Origin: a bacterium
GTDB taxonomy: Bacteria > Bacteroidota > Ignavibacteria > Kapaibacteriales > UBA7675
Length of the DNA stretch: 64,000 bases
Reading direction: 5' to 3'
Assembly (NCBI GenBank): GCA_030430495.1
Contig: JAUIKM010000011.1
Coordinates: 1-64,000 of the forward strand
Shown here: positions 32,755 to 42,043 of the stretch, piece after piece
How positions within the stretch are numbered: the first letter of the stretch is position 1
How the letters are laid out: each line of letters begins with the position of its first letter
Position numbers and translations under genes: made by a program
Notes under the pieces: generated by a model
Database searches by the model: none
The model's input: the letters and a program-made list of their open reading frames with translations, nothing else
What the model was told of the DNA's origin: nothing

Positions 32755-34056
32755 ATGATCGAACGTTATACCCGGCCCGAAATGGGCGACATCTGGACCG
32801 ACCGGAACCGCTTTGCCATCTGGCTGGAAATCGAAATCCTGGCATGTGAAGCGCGCGCCGAACTCGGCCATATCCCGCATGAAGACGTTAAACACATCCG
32901 TGAAAAAGCGGCGTTCGACGTGGATCGGGTCCTTGAAATTGAAAAGGAAACACACCACGACGTCATCGCCTTCCTGACCAACGTGGCGGAGTACGTCGGT
33001 GAGCCCTCGCGCCACATCCACTACGGCATGACCAGCAGTGATGTGCTCGACACCTGTCTGGCCGTGCAACTGCGCCAGGCAGGCCTGCTGCTTCTGGGGC
33101 AACTGAAAGAACTGGAACTCGTGCTGGCCAAACGCGCGCGCGAGTTCAAACACACGCTCTGCATCGGCCGCTCGCACGGCATTCACGCGGAGCCGGTCAC
33201 CTTTGGACTGAAGCTGGCCCTGTGGCGCGAAGAGTGTAAGCGCAACATCGAGCGCCTGATGCACGCGATCGATCGCATTTCCTACGGACAGATCAGCGGC
33301 GCCGTCGGCACCTTTCAACACCTGCCGACCTTTGTCGAAAAATTTGTGTGCGAACGCCTGGACCTTAAACCCGCGCCGATTTCGACGCAGGTAATTCAAC
33401 GCGACCGCCACGCCGAGTTCATCAGCACGCTGGCGATCGTCGGTACGATGCTGGAACGCATCGCCACGGAGATACGCCATCTGCAGCGCACCGAAGTGCT
33501 GGAAGCCGAAGAATTTTTTGCCAAAGGCCAGAAAGGCAGCTCGGCGATGCCGCACAAACGCAATCCGATCATCTCAGAACGGCTCTGCGGCATGGCGCGC
33601 CTGCTGCGCGGCAACACCCAGGCCGCACTCGAAAACGTCGCACTCTGGCACGAACGCGACATCTCCCACAGCTCGGTGGAACGCGTCATCTGCCCCGACT
33701 CGACCATTACTCTGCACTACATGCTGCACAAAACGATTCCGATGATTGAACAACTGCTGGTGTATCCGGAGGCGATGCAGAAAAACATGGACGTCACCAG
33801 CGGTTTGTTCTGGTCCCAGACGGTGCTGCTGGAACTGGCCAAACGCGGCGTATCGCGCGAGGATGCCTACACAATGGTGCAGCGCAATGCCATGAAAACC
33901 TGGGAAGATCGACAGCCTTTTGTGGAGAGACTTAAGACGGATGAAGAGTTGACGGCGATTTTACCTGCCGAAGATATCGACCGCATCGTTGCGCCCGAAG
34001 CACTGCTCACCCGCGTCGATGAGATATTTGAGCGCTGCGGCCTCGGCGACAACTGA
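32755..34056 (+). CDS. purB: Adenylosuccinate lyase
   Basis: A 433-residue fumarase/aspartase-superfamily enzyme that acts twice in purine synthesis, on SAICAR and on adenylosuccinate. Visible are HYGMTSSDVLDTCL, the GRSHGIHAEPVTFG region and the signature GSSAMPHKRNPI with the catalytic serine loop. Length is typical of bacterial PurB. GGAG lies about 10 bases before ATG 32755. A 13-bp dispersed motif lies 21 bases after the stop, and no clear T-tract terminator was seen there. Confidence 0.97.
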   Translation: MIERYTRPEMGDIWTDRNRFAIWLEIEILACEARAELGHIPHEDVKHIREKAAFDVDRVLEIEKETHHDVIAFLTNVAEYVGEPSRHIHYGMTSSDVLDTCLAVQLRQAGLLLLGQLKELELVLAKRAREFKHTLCIGRSHGIHAEPVTFGLKLALWREECKRNIERLMHAIDRISYGQISGAVGTFQHLPTFVEKFVCERLDLKPAPISTQVIQRDRHAEFISTLAIVGTMLERIATEIRHLQRTEVLEAEEFFAKGQKGSSAMPHKRNPIISERLCGMARLLRGNTQAALENVALWHERDISHSSVERVICPDSTITLHYMLHKTIPMIEQLLVYPEAMQKNMDVTSGLFWSQTVLLELAKRGVSREDAYTMVQRNAMKTWEDRQPFVERLKTDEELTAILPAEDIDRIVAPEALLTRVDEIFERCGLGDN

Positions 34057-34076
34057 ACGACGCGACGCTTCTCTCA

Positions 34077-34089
34077 CGCTGACAAACAA
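34077..34089 (+). repeat. 13-bp intergenic motif copy
   Basis: CGCTGACAAACAA located between the convergent purB and gpsA genes. The match to the 60923 copy extends to AAGAnGGAT beyond the core. Confidence 0.6.
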
Positions 34090-34152
34090 GATGGATTTGC
34101 TGGGGCGGATTGAAGAAAGAGCGAGTACAAAGACCAGTAAAACAGGCCGGGG

Positions 34153-35148
34153 TCAATGCCAGATCTCGGCCTTGCTTTCGCGCAGCATCAACTCCTGGAT
34201 GGCCGTGAGCGGCGCAACGCGATCAAACAAAATGCGATAAACCTGCTCGACGATGGGCAGCTCGACATTGTGGCGACGCCCCAGATCGCGAATGGATTCC
34301 GTACTGGCGACGCCTTCCGCCACCATGCGCATTGAATTCTGAATATCCATCAATGTTTGCCCCTGACCGATCAATTCGCCGACGTGGCGATTGCGGCTGA
34401 ATTTGCTGGTACAGGTAACGATGAGATCGCCCAGCCCGGAGAGGCCCGAAAAAGTCATGGCGTCCGCGCCGAGCACCTCGCCCAGACGAACCAACTCCGC
34501 CAGACCGCGCGTCATCAAAGCCGCTTTTGTATTGTCGCCGAATCCAATGCCCTCAACGATGCCGGCGGATATTGCGATGACGTTCTTGAAAGCGCCGCCG
34601 AGTTCCGCGCCGACGACGTCGCGGCTGTGATACACGCGGAAATAGGGCGTCAGAAACAGATCCTGTACGAGCCTACCGATTGTGTCATTGCTCGAAACGG
34701 CGACAACAGTCGTGGGTGTTTCGCGCGCTACTTCCTCGGCGTGGCTGGGGCCGGTAAGCACGGCAAAATTGTGTTCCGGGACGCCGGCTTCCTCGTGCAG
34801 GAGTTCGGAGATGCGGCGCAATGTTCCGCGTTCGATACCTTTGGAAACGCTGACGACTGGTTTGTCGCTCAGGTTCAGATTGTGTTCGCGAATGACGCCG
34901 GCGATGTACTGAGTGGGCGTGGAAATGACGATGATGTCGGCATCGTCAATTGCCCTGATATCCGTTGTGGCCTGGATATTGGCCGGCAATTCAAACGCGG
35001 GCAGGTAGACGGAATTGACGCGTTTTGTGTGAATTTCTTCAACGACTTCGCGATCACGGCTCCACAGGATGATAGACGCTACCGAGGGAGCGAGAACGCG
35101 CGCAAGGGACGTTCCCCAACTCCCCGCGCCGACAAAAGCTACCTTCAT
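34153..35148 (-). CDS. gpsA: Glycerol-3-phosphate dehydrogenase [NAD(P)+]
   Basis: A 331-residue GpsA that reduces dihydroxyacetone phosphate to sn-glycerol-3-phosphate for phospholipid synthesis. The Rossmann motif VAFVGAGSWGTSLA is at the N-terminus; AFKNVIAISAGIVEGIGFGDNTKAAL carries the catalytic lysine and substrate residues. I start at ATG 35148 so that the Rossmann strand begins the protein; an upstream extension to 35187 overlaps plsY. It lies 7 bases after the plsY stop on the same strand, which forms a lipid-synthesis pair. Confidence 0.96.
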   Translation of the reverse strand: MKVAFVGAGSWGTSLARVLAPSVASIILWSRDREVVEEIHTKRVNSVYLPAFELPANIQATTDIRAIDDADIIVISTPTQYIAGVIREHNLNLSDKPVVSVSKGIERGTLRRISELLHEEAGVPEHNFAVLTGPSHAEEVARETPTTVVAVSSNDTIGRLVQDLFLTPYFRVYHSRDVVGAELGGAFKNVIAISAGIVEGIGFGDNTKAALMTRGLAELVRLGEVLGADAMTFSGLSGLGDLIVTCTSKFSRNRHVGELIGQGQTLMDIQNSMRMVAEGVASTESIRDLGRRHNVELPIVEQVYRILFDRVAPLTAIQELMLRESKAEIWH

Positions 35149-35155
35149 GCTCTGC

Positions 35156-35866
35156 TTAAGATGTTGGTTTGGAATCCGACGATTCACCGCAAATGCGAAT
35201 CAGCCACAATTTCTGAAAACGGTTTTCATTCCCGGCCAGCAGTCGTTTGATGTTGCTGCGGTGGGTGTACAACACCATGATCGCCAGAGCTATGCAGAAA
35301 AATATCAGCGTGTGATAGCCCTGAATCTCGACGTGAAACAAATTGTGCCGGATAGCCATCGAGGTAGGCAGCGCCACCGCGGCGGACATCGACGCCAGCG
35401 AGATATAGCCGCTGAACATGACGACCAGCATGAAAATACCGAGTATGATCAGCACTTCCACCGGCGCCACCCCTACGAGAACGCCCAGACCGGTATTAAT
35501 TCCCTTGCCGCCGCGAAACCCGACAAAGACCGAGAAAATGTGGCCCAGAACGGCGCTTGAACCGGCGATAATGCGCAGAACCGTCACATCCTCAAAAGGC
35601 GTGCGGTTGATAAATGCCATCTGGCCGTCAAAGAGCGCCGTGACGAGGAGGACCGCCGCCACGCCTTTAAGGATGTCAACGACCTGGACGGTGATGCCCC
35701 ACTTCGTTCCGAGGAGTCGGAACGCGTTGGTGCTGCCCATGTTGCCGCTGCCCTTCTGGCGGATATCAAAACCGAAAAATCGTTTGCTGATAATATATGC
35801 AGTTGGTATTGAGCCGATCAGGTAACTGAGACCTGCAATGGCTACCAAACTGAGAACGGGATCCAT
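35156..35866 (-). CDS. plsY: Glycerol-3-phosphate acyltransferase PlsY
   Basis: A polytopic membrane acyltransferase of 236 aa that transfers acyl from acyl-phosphate to glycerol-3-phosphate. The three PlsY motifs are visible: GSIPTAY near the N-terminus, GSGNMGSTNAFR and GFRGGKGINTGLG. Start ATG 35866 gives MDPVLSLVAIAGLSYLIGS as in the family; the longer frame to 36370 runs into antisense sequence of the clpB-like gene. It is immediately upstream of gpsA, whose product supplies its acceptor. Confidence 0.95.
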   Translation of the reverse strand: MDPVLSLVAIAGLSYLIGSIPTAYIISKRFFGFDIRQKGSGNMGSTNAFRLLGTKWGITVQVVDILKGVAAVLLVTALFDGQMAFINRTPFEDVTVLRIIAGSSAVLGHIFSVFVGFRGGKGINTGLGVLVGVAPVEVLIILGIFMLVVMFSGYISLASMSAAVALPTSMAIRHNLFHVEIQGYHTLIFFCIALAIMVLYTHRSNIKRLLAGNENRFQKLWLIRICGESSDSKPTS

Positions 35867-36248
35867 ATTGCAACGTTGGTTGGAAATGCGTAAAACCGGC
35901 CGCCACACCGTGTGAGTTGTCGCACGTACGGCTGCGGGCGTCAGGTGCGACCTTGAGGGATCCGTGCAATCTGCTGCGCTTCTCCCTTCCTCTTTGATTG
36001 TCGTCACAGAAGCAAAAAAGACAAGACGTGACGAAATGGTCACAAGTGCATCACCGCTGCCGGACAAAATTAGTGTTTTCAGTCTGAATATGCAATGTGG
36101 AGCTGTTGCGACTGCAACACACGAGACGAGCGCTTGCGGCGTCATAATCTGGCGGGAGCGTTTCACGTCACGTTCAGGTCTCCCGCATTCGGCGCAGACA
36201 ATGCGCCCGACACCATTGCATTGTTCAACTATGTGATTTCCGGGAATT
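35867..36248. other. Divergent gap before half-clpB
   Basis: 382 bases between plsY and the clpB-like gene, without a supported gene. I looked for the missing ClpB N-terminal half and did not find it in any frame here. An in-frame TGA at 36234-36236 lies 13 bases before ATG 36249, closing the frame. Confidence 0.6.
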
Positions 36249-37604
36249 ATGGAAGACAAGATGATGGAAATTTCGACGCGCAAACGCATCGAGGACATCG
36301 ACCGCGAGCTGAGCGAACTGCGCGAACGCCACTCCGCCCTGAAGGCGCACTGGCAGATTGAAAAAGACACGATTCAGGAAATACGCGGCATCAAGGCCGA
36401 GATTGAACGCGCCAGGGTCGAGGCGGCCAATGCGGAACGCGCGGGCGATCTGGCGCGCGTGGCGGAAATCCGCTACGGGCAGATCGGCGAGCTGGAGCGC
36501 AAACTGGAAGCCGCCAACGACAAATTGCGCGACATCCAGTCCAGCGGCACGATGCTCAAAGAGGAAGTGACCTCGGAAGACATCGCCGAAATTGTGGCGC
36601 GATGGACGGGCATTCCCGTGCAGCGCATGCTGGAGTCCGAGCGCACCAAGCTGCTGCACATGGAAGATCGCCTGCGCGAACGCGTGGTTGGTCAGGACGA
36701 AGCTCTGGCGGCCGTCAGCAATGCGATCCGTCGCTCGCGCGCCGGCCTGCAGGACACCAATCGCCCCATCGGCAGTTTTATCTTCCTGGGCACCACCGGC
36801 GTCGGCAAAACAGAGCTGGCGCGTTCCCTGGCGCACTTCCTCTTCGATGACGAGTCGGCCATGGTGCGCATCGACATGAGCGAGTACATGGAAAAATTCG
36901 CAGTGTCGCGACTGATCGGCGCGCCTCCGGGCTACGTCGGCTACGAAGAAGGCGGCCAGCTGACGGAGGCCGTGCGCACGCGCCCTTACTCCGTCATCCT
37001 GCTGGACGAAATTGAAAAAGCGCATCCGGACGTGTTCAACGTACTGTTGCAGGTGCTGGACGACGGCCGCCTGACGGACAGCCAGGGACGCACGGTCAAC
37101 TTCACCAACTCGATTATCATCATGACCTCCAACCTCGGCACGGAGCTGATCCGCGAAAAACTGACGGATCTGGAGAACGCCGAGGAAAGCCGGCGGCGGT
37201 CGATGTTGATGGATCTCCAGGACCGCATGCTCAAAGTGCTGCAGGGCACCTTCCGCCCCGAATTCCTCAACCGCGTGGATGAGATCATCCTCTTTAACCC
37301 CTTGACGCGCAAGGAAGTACGGTCGATCGTGGAAGTGCAGCTGAACACGCTTAAGCAGCGCTTGCAGGAAAATGGTCTTGCGCTCGACATCAGCACTGCC
37401 GCGCTCGACTGGCTGGCAGACAAAGGCTACGACATCGACTTCGGCGCGCGACCGCTCAAACGAGTCATTCAGCGCAATCTGGCCGACCCGCTGGCGGTCA
37501 AACTGCTCTCGGGTGAAATCTCCGCCGGCACGACGATCAACGTCGGCCGCGGCGCGGACGACAAGCTGGAATTCAGCTTCAGCGCCGCGGCCACGGAAGA
37601 GTAA
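36249..37604 (+). CDS. Stand-alone ClpB C-terminal half
   Basis: A 451-residue protein corresponding to the last half of ClpB. Residues 1-105 are the distal part of the middle-domain coiled coil (STRKRIEDIDRELSELRERH). AAA module 2 follows with Walker A GTTGVGKTEL (about 180), Walker B VILLDEIEKAHPD (about 248), an arginine finger region near FRPEFLNRVDE (about 334) and sensor 2 FGARPLKR (about 397). The N-domain and AAA module 1 are absent; normal ClpB is about 850-870 aa. Upstream sequence is closed by an in-frame TGA. The reading frame is intact and well conserved, so it may be translated, or it may be a truncated remnant or a mis-assembly. Confidence 0.85.
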   Translation: MEDKMMEISTRKRIEDIDRELSELRERHSALKAHWQIEKDTIQEIRGIKAEIERARVEAANAERAGDLARVAEIRYGQIGELERKLEAANDKLRDIQSSGTMLKEEVTSEDIAEIVARWTGIPVQRMLESERTKLLHMEDRLRERVVGQDEALAAVSNAIRRSRAGLQDTNRPIGSFIFLGTTGVGKTELARSLAHFLFDDESAMVRIDMSEYMEKFAVSRLIGAPPGYVGYEEGGQLTEAVRTRPYSVILLDEIEKAHPDVFNVLLQVLDDGRLTDSQGRTVNFTNSIIIMTSNLGTELIREKLTDLENAEESRRRSMLMDLQDRMLKVLQGTFRPEFLNRVDEIILFNPLTRKEVRSIVEVQLNTLKQRLQENGLALDISTAALDWLADKGYDIDFGARPLKRVIQRNLADPLAVKLLSGEISAGTTINVGRGADDKLEFSFSAAATEE

Positions 37605-37754
37605 TATGCTGCCCCGGACCAGAGTTGAAAGTGAAGTGAACTTGCTTTTCTCGTTGCAGGGCTTCATTTTGCCGGATTACCGTCACTGACGGGCCGGAGC
37701 GCCGCGGCGTTTCCGGGACGTCCTTTGCAACCGTTTTTGAGATTCTGGAGAGCG

Positions 37755-39725
37755 ATGCGCATCCCAGCCCGACTCATGCAGCCCGCGCGCAGCGACCGCC
37801 GCTGTTCAGCACGTTCCGCTCGAACATCTTCGCTCCGCGCGGCCTTGCTCCCGGCCGTACTACTCATGTCTCTGACCTGGTCCTGTGCCGCCGTCCAGCC
37901 GCAACTGCAAAACATCGACGGCCCCTACGTCGTGCAGGAAGGCGATCAGGCCCAGATTCGCTGGCGCTTCAGCGATGCCGACAGCGTGCGCTTTGAAAAC
38001 GACCGGCGCAGCTACGCGCCATCCGACAGCGTGCTGTTTTTCCCCACCGAAACGCGCGAATACAAAGTCGTGGCGTACCGTGGCGGCTACGAAGTCCCCG
38101 CATACTGGCCGATTACGGTCGCGCGGGCCCCGCAGCCCGAAATCGTCTACGTCGACCGCGAAGTACCGCGCGTGCAAAATCTCCCGCCCTGTACGCACTT
38201 TCACGAATCCGTCCTGCAGTCGAATTACCTGACCGGATACGCCGAAGCGGCCGCCGGTGTGCCCGAGCTGCAGATGAAAGTCATGCGCATTCACTGCGAC
38301 CCCGACGGCGCGCCGCACGCGTTCGACGCCATTCTGATGGATGAGTTCGGAAACTATCTGCCTTCGCTCGGCGCCGACGACTACGACTGGCGCATCGGCT
38401 TTGATTGTTTTGCCTCCGACGTCGCCTACGAAGTCACGCCGGAAGTGCGTGAATACATTGCGCCGGACGATGGTCTCGGTGTGGCCGTCGTCGTGGATCA
38501 GGCGGCGTACATGCGCCCCTACGTGCCCACGCTGGACGTTGCGACGCAGGACATGCTCTGCTCGCTCAGACCGAATGACCTCTTCAGTCTGGTGCGTTTT
38601 GATCACCGTGTTGAAACGCTTATCACAGCCGAACCGCCGGTTGTGGCCCGCGCCGAGTACCACGCAGTGGACTTTGAACTCTTCGGCGGACTGACAGCGC
38701 TCTACCGCGCCGCGATGGAGGGAATTTTTGCGCTCGAAAATACGCCTACGGCCGAAAAATGTCTTGTCCTTGTGGTCGGCGGCAGTGAAGACGCCTCGCT
38801 GATCTACACGATCAACGACGTGGCCGAGCGCGCGCGCCGCAGCGGAATTGTCGTGTATTCCGTCGCCCTGGGCGACAATGTGGACTCCTACGCCCTGCGC
38901 TATCTTTCGGCCTACACCGGCGGACGTTACTACGGCATTCCAACCGAAGACTACGGCCAGCTGCGGGCCGCTCTCAACGAGGTCGTCAATTCCTACCGCA
39001 CCTTTTATCGGCTCACGCCGCGCGACGGCGAAGTGCCGCTCGGCTCACTGGATGTATGCCGCGACGGCGTGCAGGCCGACGTCCAGTTTATCCACGCCAA
39101 TATTGCGCCGCGCAACGAACAGCGCCGCACGAATATCCCGATGAAAAACTACGATCCGCAGCACCAGATCCTGTCCGTCTTCGGCCATGCCGCGACCGCT
39201 CCCGACGAGCACTACGGCAGTCAGCTGGACCTGCTGGCACAGACGCTGCGCGACAATCCCGGCAAAAACATCGAACTGATCGGTCACGCCAGTCTCTCCG
39301 GTTCCGACTACCGCAACACGCTGCTGGCCAAAGAACGGGCGCGACGCGTACGCCAGGCATTGCAGGAGCGCGGCGTTCAGCCGGAGCGAATCCGACTGCG
39401 CGGCGAAGGCGCACATACGCCGGTCTACTATCTGGAGAGCGAGCAATGGCAGGCGGCCAACAACCGACGCGTCGAGATTCGCTGGCTGGATCCGGCCCTG
39501 GCGCCCTATGAAATCGCGGCTCAAATTGTCGACACCGAAGAAGAGGCAATCGACGCAGCCGAGGAATGGCAGCGGCGCGGCGTCAACGCCTACTACGAAA
39601 TGCGCATGGAACGCGGCGTTCCCCGTTTTCAGGTGCATCTGTGGGGTTATTCCAGCGAGGCCGAGGCGCGGGCGGCCAAAAGCGAGCTGCAATCCAAATT
39701 CGGCGTGCGGCTCAGCGTACTCTGA
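37755..39725 (+). CDS. OmpA-like lipoprotein with vWA-like and SPOR-like regions
   Basis: A 656-residue envelope protein. I start at ATG 37755, which has GGAG close upstream. A long positively charged N-region precedes a hydrophobic helix ending in a lipobox LTWSC (about residue 44). Residues about 235-430 resemble a von Willebrand A-type domain (VAVVVDQAAYMRPYVPT, FGGLTALYRAAMEGIF). About 460-590 is OmpA-like (IELIGHASLSGSDYRNTLLAKERARRVRQAL ... NNRRVEIRWL). The last about 70 residues resemble a SPOR domain (FQVHLWGYSSEAEARAAKSELQSKFG). Both OmpA and SPOR domains bind peptidoglycan. A terminator follows at 39758-39792. Confidence 0.78.
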   Translation: MRIPARLMQPARSDRRCSARSARTSSLRAALLPAVLLMSLTWSCAAVQPQLQNIDGPYVVQEGDQAQIRWRFSDADSVRFENDRRSYAPSDSVLFFPTETREYKVVAYRGGYEVPAYWPITVARAPQPEIVYVDREVPRVQNLPPCTHFHESVLQSNYLTGYAEAAAGVPELQMKVMRIHCDPDGAPHAFDAILMDEFGNYLPSLGADDYDWRIGFDCFASDVAYEVTPEVREYIAPDDGLGVAVVVDQAAYMRPYVPTLDVATQDMLCSLRPNDLFSLVRFDHRVETLITAEPPVVARAEYHAVDFELFGGLTALYRAAMEGIFALENTPTAEKCLVLVVGGSEDASLIYTINDVAERARRSGIVVYSVALGDNVDSYALRYLSAYTGGRYYGIPTEDYGQLRAALNEVVNSYRTFYRLTPRDGEVPLGSLDVCRDGVQADVQFIHANIAPRNEQRRTNIPMKNYDPQHQILSVFGHAATAPDEHYGSQLDLLAQTLRDNPGKNIELIGHASLSGSDYRNTLLAKERARRVRQALQERGVQPERIRLRGEGAHTPVYYLESEQWQAANNRRVEIRWLDPALAPYEIAAQIVDTEEEAIDAAEEWQRRGVNAYYEMRMERGVPRFQVHLWGYSSEAEARAAKSELQSKFGVRLSVL

Positions 39726-39757
39726 TCCCGCATCGACGCAAGCTCTCAAAAACAGCA

Positions 39758-39792
39758 AAGGCGGCCCCGAATGGGTACCGCCTTATTTTTTA
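39758..39792 (+). terminator. Intrinsic terminator
   Basis: AAGGCGG and CCGCCTT pair around an inner CC/GG step, followed by a TATTTTTT tract. It lies 33 bases after the stop of the OmpA-like lipoprotein. Confidence 0.8.
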
Positions 39793-39815
39793 ATGTCCGT
39801 TTTGGCCTGATTCTC

Positions 39816-39828
39816 TTGTTTGTCACGC
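39816..39828 (-). repeat. 13-bp intergenic motif, variant
   Basis: TTGTTTGTCACGC, a near match to TTGTTTGTCAGCG with changes at the last bases. It lies between the terminator and the trxB stop. Confidence 0.4.
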
Positions 39829-39859
39829 AGAGAGCAGCGACAAACCCGCCCGAAGGCGA

Positions 39860-40804
39860 TCAGCCCTCCTGCGCTTCCAGCCAGCGCTCGGCGTCGATCG
39901 CCGCCATACAGCCGCTCCCGGCCGCCGTCACCGCCTGGCGATACACCGAATCCTGCACGTCGCCGCAGGCGAACATGCCCGGAACATTCGTGTAAGTCGT
40001 GCCGGGTTTGGTCAGAATGTAGCCGGTGTCGTCCGTATCGATCACACCCCTGAACAGATCGGAATTCGGACGGTGACCGATGCCGATGAACACGCCGCCG
40101 ATTTCCTGCTCGCGCGTTTCATTGGTGTTGACGTCGCGCAGCACCACCGTTTCCAACTTTTTCAGACCGTTGGTTTCCGAGCCTTTAAACTCGTCTATCA
40201 CCGTGTCCAGCATGAAGTCGATCTTGGGATTTTTGCGGGCGCGCTCCAGCATGATGTTCGACGCGCGGAATTCCTGACGCCGGTGCACAATCGTCACTTT
40301 TGAGGCGAACTTCGTCAGAAAAGTCGCTTCTTCCATCGCCGTATCGCCGCCGCCGACCACGTAGAGTTCCTCATTCTTGAAGAAAAAACCGTCGCAGGTG
40401 GCGCAGGCAGACACGCCGTGGGCCATGTAGGTATCTTCGCCTTTCACGCCCAGCAGTTTGGCGCTTGCGCCGGTTGCTATAATCACGGCGTCGGCCGTGT
40501 ACTCATTGCCTTGCTCAGTCTCGAGTTTGAATGGGCGCTCAAAGCTGACTTTGTTGACGTGTTCGTATTTGCTTTTGGCCCCGAAGCGATGCGCCTGTTT
40601 GCGGAAAATTTCCATCATTTCCGGCCCCATGATGCCGTCGGCGTAACCGGGATAATTCTCGACGTCGGTCGTGATCGTCAACTGACCGCCGGGTTTTTCG
40701 CCTTCGAGGATCGTGACGTCAAAGCCTGCGCGTGAGGCGTAGATAGCGGCCGTAAAGCCGGCCGGCCCGGAGCCGATAATTGCAACTTTGTGTGTAGAAG
40801 ACAT
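39860..40804 (-). CDS. trxB: Thioredoxin reductase
   Basis: A 314-residue flavoprotein that reduces thioredoxin with NADPH. FAD site IIGSGPAGFTAAIYA, redox-active CATCDG, NADPH site VVGGGDTAMEEA and C-terminal FACGDVQD are all present. Length and start (ATG 40804) fit the family. It lies alone on the minus strand, convergent with the OmpA-like lipoprotein gene; the next gene upstream is queG. Confidence 0.97.
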   Translation of the reverse strand: MSSTHKVAIIGSGPAGFTAAIYASRAGFDVTILEGEKPGGQLTITTDVENYPGYADGIMGPEMMEIFRKQAHRFGAKSKYEHVNKVSFERPFKLETEQGNEYTADAVIIATGASAKLLGVKGEDTYMAHGVSACATCDGFFFKNEELYVVGGGDTAMEEATFLTKFASKVTIVHRRQEFRASNIMLERARKNPKIDFMLDTVIDEFKGSETNGLKKLETVVLRDVNTNETREQEIGGVFIGIGHRPNSDLFRGVIDTDDTGYILTKPGTTYTNVPGMFACGDVQDSVYRQAVTAAGSGCMAAIDAERWLEAQEG

Positions 40805-40927
40805 GTCGTATTTCCGTCGTTTTCCGCTGGGGAGTTACACAAAAGACCTGCGGGCGGTCGAGCGCCAATTCATTCGGCGTAGACCTGTCAGAGGGCGAAT
40901 TATTGTAGCTGCGGCGCGCGCGGCGCA

Positions 40928-41911
40928 TCAGTCCTTTTTCCCGCCTTCATCGCGCGTTTGAGGCGCGTAGTCGCGCAATTCCCGCCATTCATTCAGAGCG
41001 GCGGCGTTGCGCTGCAGACCGGCCAGTTTGGCGCGTTTGAGCGGGCTGCCGCGGAAACGCTGAGAGAAGCGCGACTGTTCCATCGCCGCAACTTCTTCCA
41101 GAGGCAGCGAACTCGCGCCGCCGCGCGGCTGAAAACGCGTCTCGTCGCTCGGAGACTCGAAGCGGTTCCAGGGGCACACGTCCTGGCACACGTCGCACCC
41201 AAACAGCCAGCCGTCCAGCTGCGCGGCGATGTCCTCTGGAATCTCCCTGTCGGCTTTTGTCTCTATGGTCCAGTATGAGATGCAACGGCGAGCATCAACG
41301 TTGTAAGCCGGTTCGATTGCACCGGTTGGACATGCTTCAACACAGGCGCTGCAAGTGCCGCAGTAGTCGGCAATTGGGCGGTCCGCGCTGAAGTGCTCCG
41401 TGCTGAGCAACAGCCCAAGAAAAAACCAGGATCCGATCTCGCGGTTGATAATATTGCTGTGTTTGCCCTGCCATCCGATTCCCGCGCGGCGCGCCCATTG
41501 TTTCTCCAGCAGCGGCCCTGTGTCGGTGTACGCGCGGTAGCTGCTTCCCGGTCGGTTGGCACTGATCAACTCCCCCAGTGCGTTCAGCCTGGGCGGAATA
41601 ATGTCGTGGTAGTCGTCGCCCCAGGCATAGCGTGAAATTTTGCCCGCATCCTCGTTTGGTGCATGCCGATGCGGTGTGAAGTAATTGCAGCCGACGACAA
41701 TGACCGAGGCCGTTCCGGGAAGGATCGTTTCCACATCGCGGCGTTTCTCCGCGTTGCGACGCATGTATTCGAGGTCGGCGTGGTGACCGCGTTCGATCCA
41801 GCGTCGGTAGTGTTCGCTCTCCGCGTCGAGCGGCACGGCATCGGCGATGCCGACCAGATCAAAACCGATGGCCCTGGCGGCGCGTTTGATCGCCTGTGTG
41901 CGCGTTGACAC
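40928..41911 (-). CDS. queG: Epoxyqueuosine reductase
   Basis: QueG catalyses the last step of queuosine synthesis, reduction of epoxyqueuosine in tRNA, using cobalamin and two [4Fe-4S] clusters. The cluster motifs CGTCSACVEACPTGAI and CDVCQDVCPWN are visible, and GSWFFLGLLLST is typical. The start is uncertain. GTG 41911 places 14 residues before the conserved IGFDLVGIAD, as in homologues; an upstream TTG at 42013 gives a 34-residue longer leader rich in Arg and Pro. It is 30-130 bases from the Rieske gene on the same strand. Confidence 0.9.
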   Translation of the reverse strand: MSTRTQAIKRAARAIGFDLVGIADAVPLDAESEHYRRWIERGHHADLEYMRRNAEKRRDVETILPGTASVIVVGCNYFTPHRHAPNEDAGKISRYAWGDDYHDIIPPRLNALGELISANRPGSSYRAYTDTGPLLEKQWARRAGIGWQGKHSNIINREIGSWFFLGLLLSTEHFSADRPIADYCGTCSACVEACPTGAIEPAYNVDARRCISYWTIETKADREIPEDIAAQLDGWLFGCDVCQDVCPWNRFESPSDETRFQPRGGASSLPLEEVAAMEQSRFSQRFRGSPLKRAKLAGLQRNAAALNEWRELRDYAPQTRDEGGKKD

Positions 41912-42043
41912 CTCGTCGGATGCCAGCGCGCGATGCAGATCGGCTTTGAACTCAAAGGGAAAAACCCGGCGTCTACCGGAAGAATCTGGTCTGGCGGGCA
42001 CGGGAGGCCTCAAAAGTGAAATTCGCGCGGCGGACGCGGATCG

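Noticed and set aside
36225-37667. 480-codon minus-strand open frame
   Set aside because: It lies antisense to the clpB-like AAA module, whose motifs are clear on the plus strand. It has no recognisable domain and a biased Arg/Phe/His composition.
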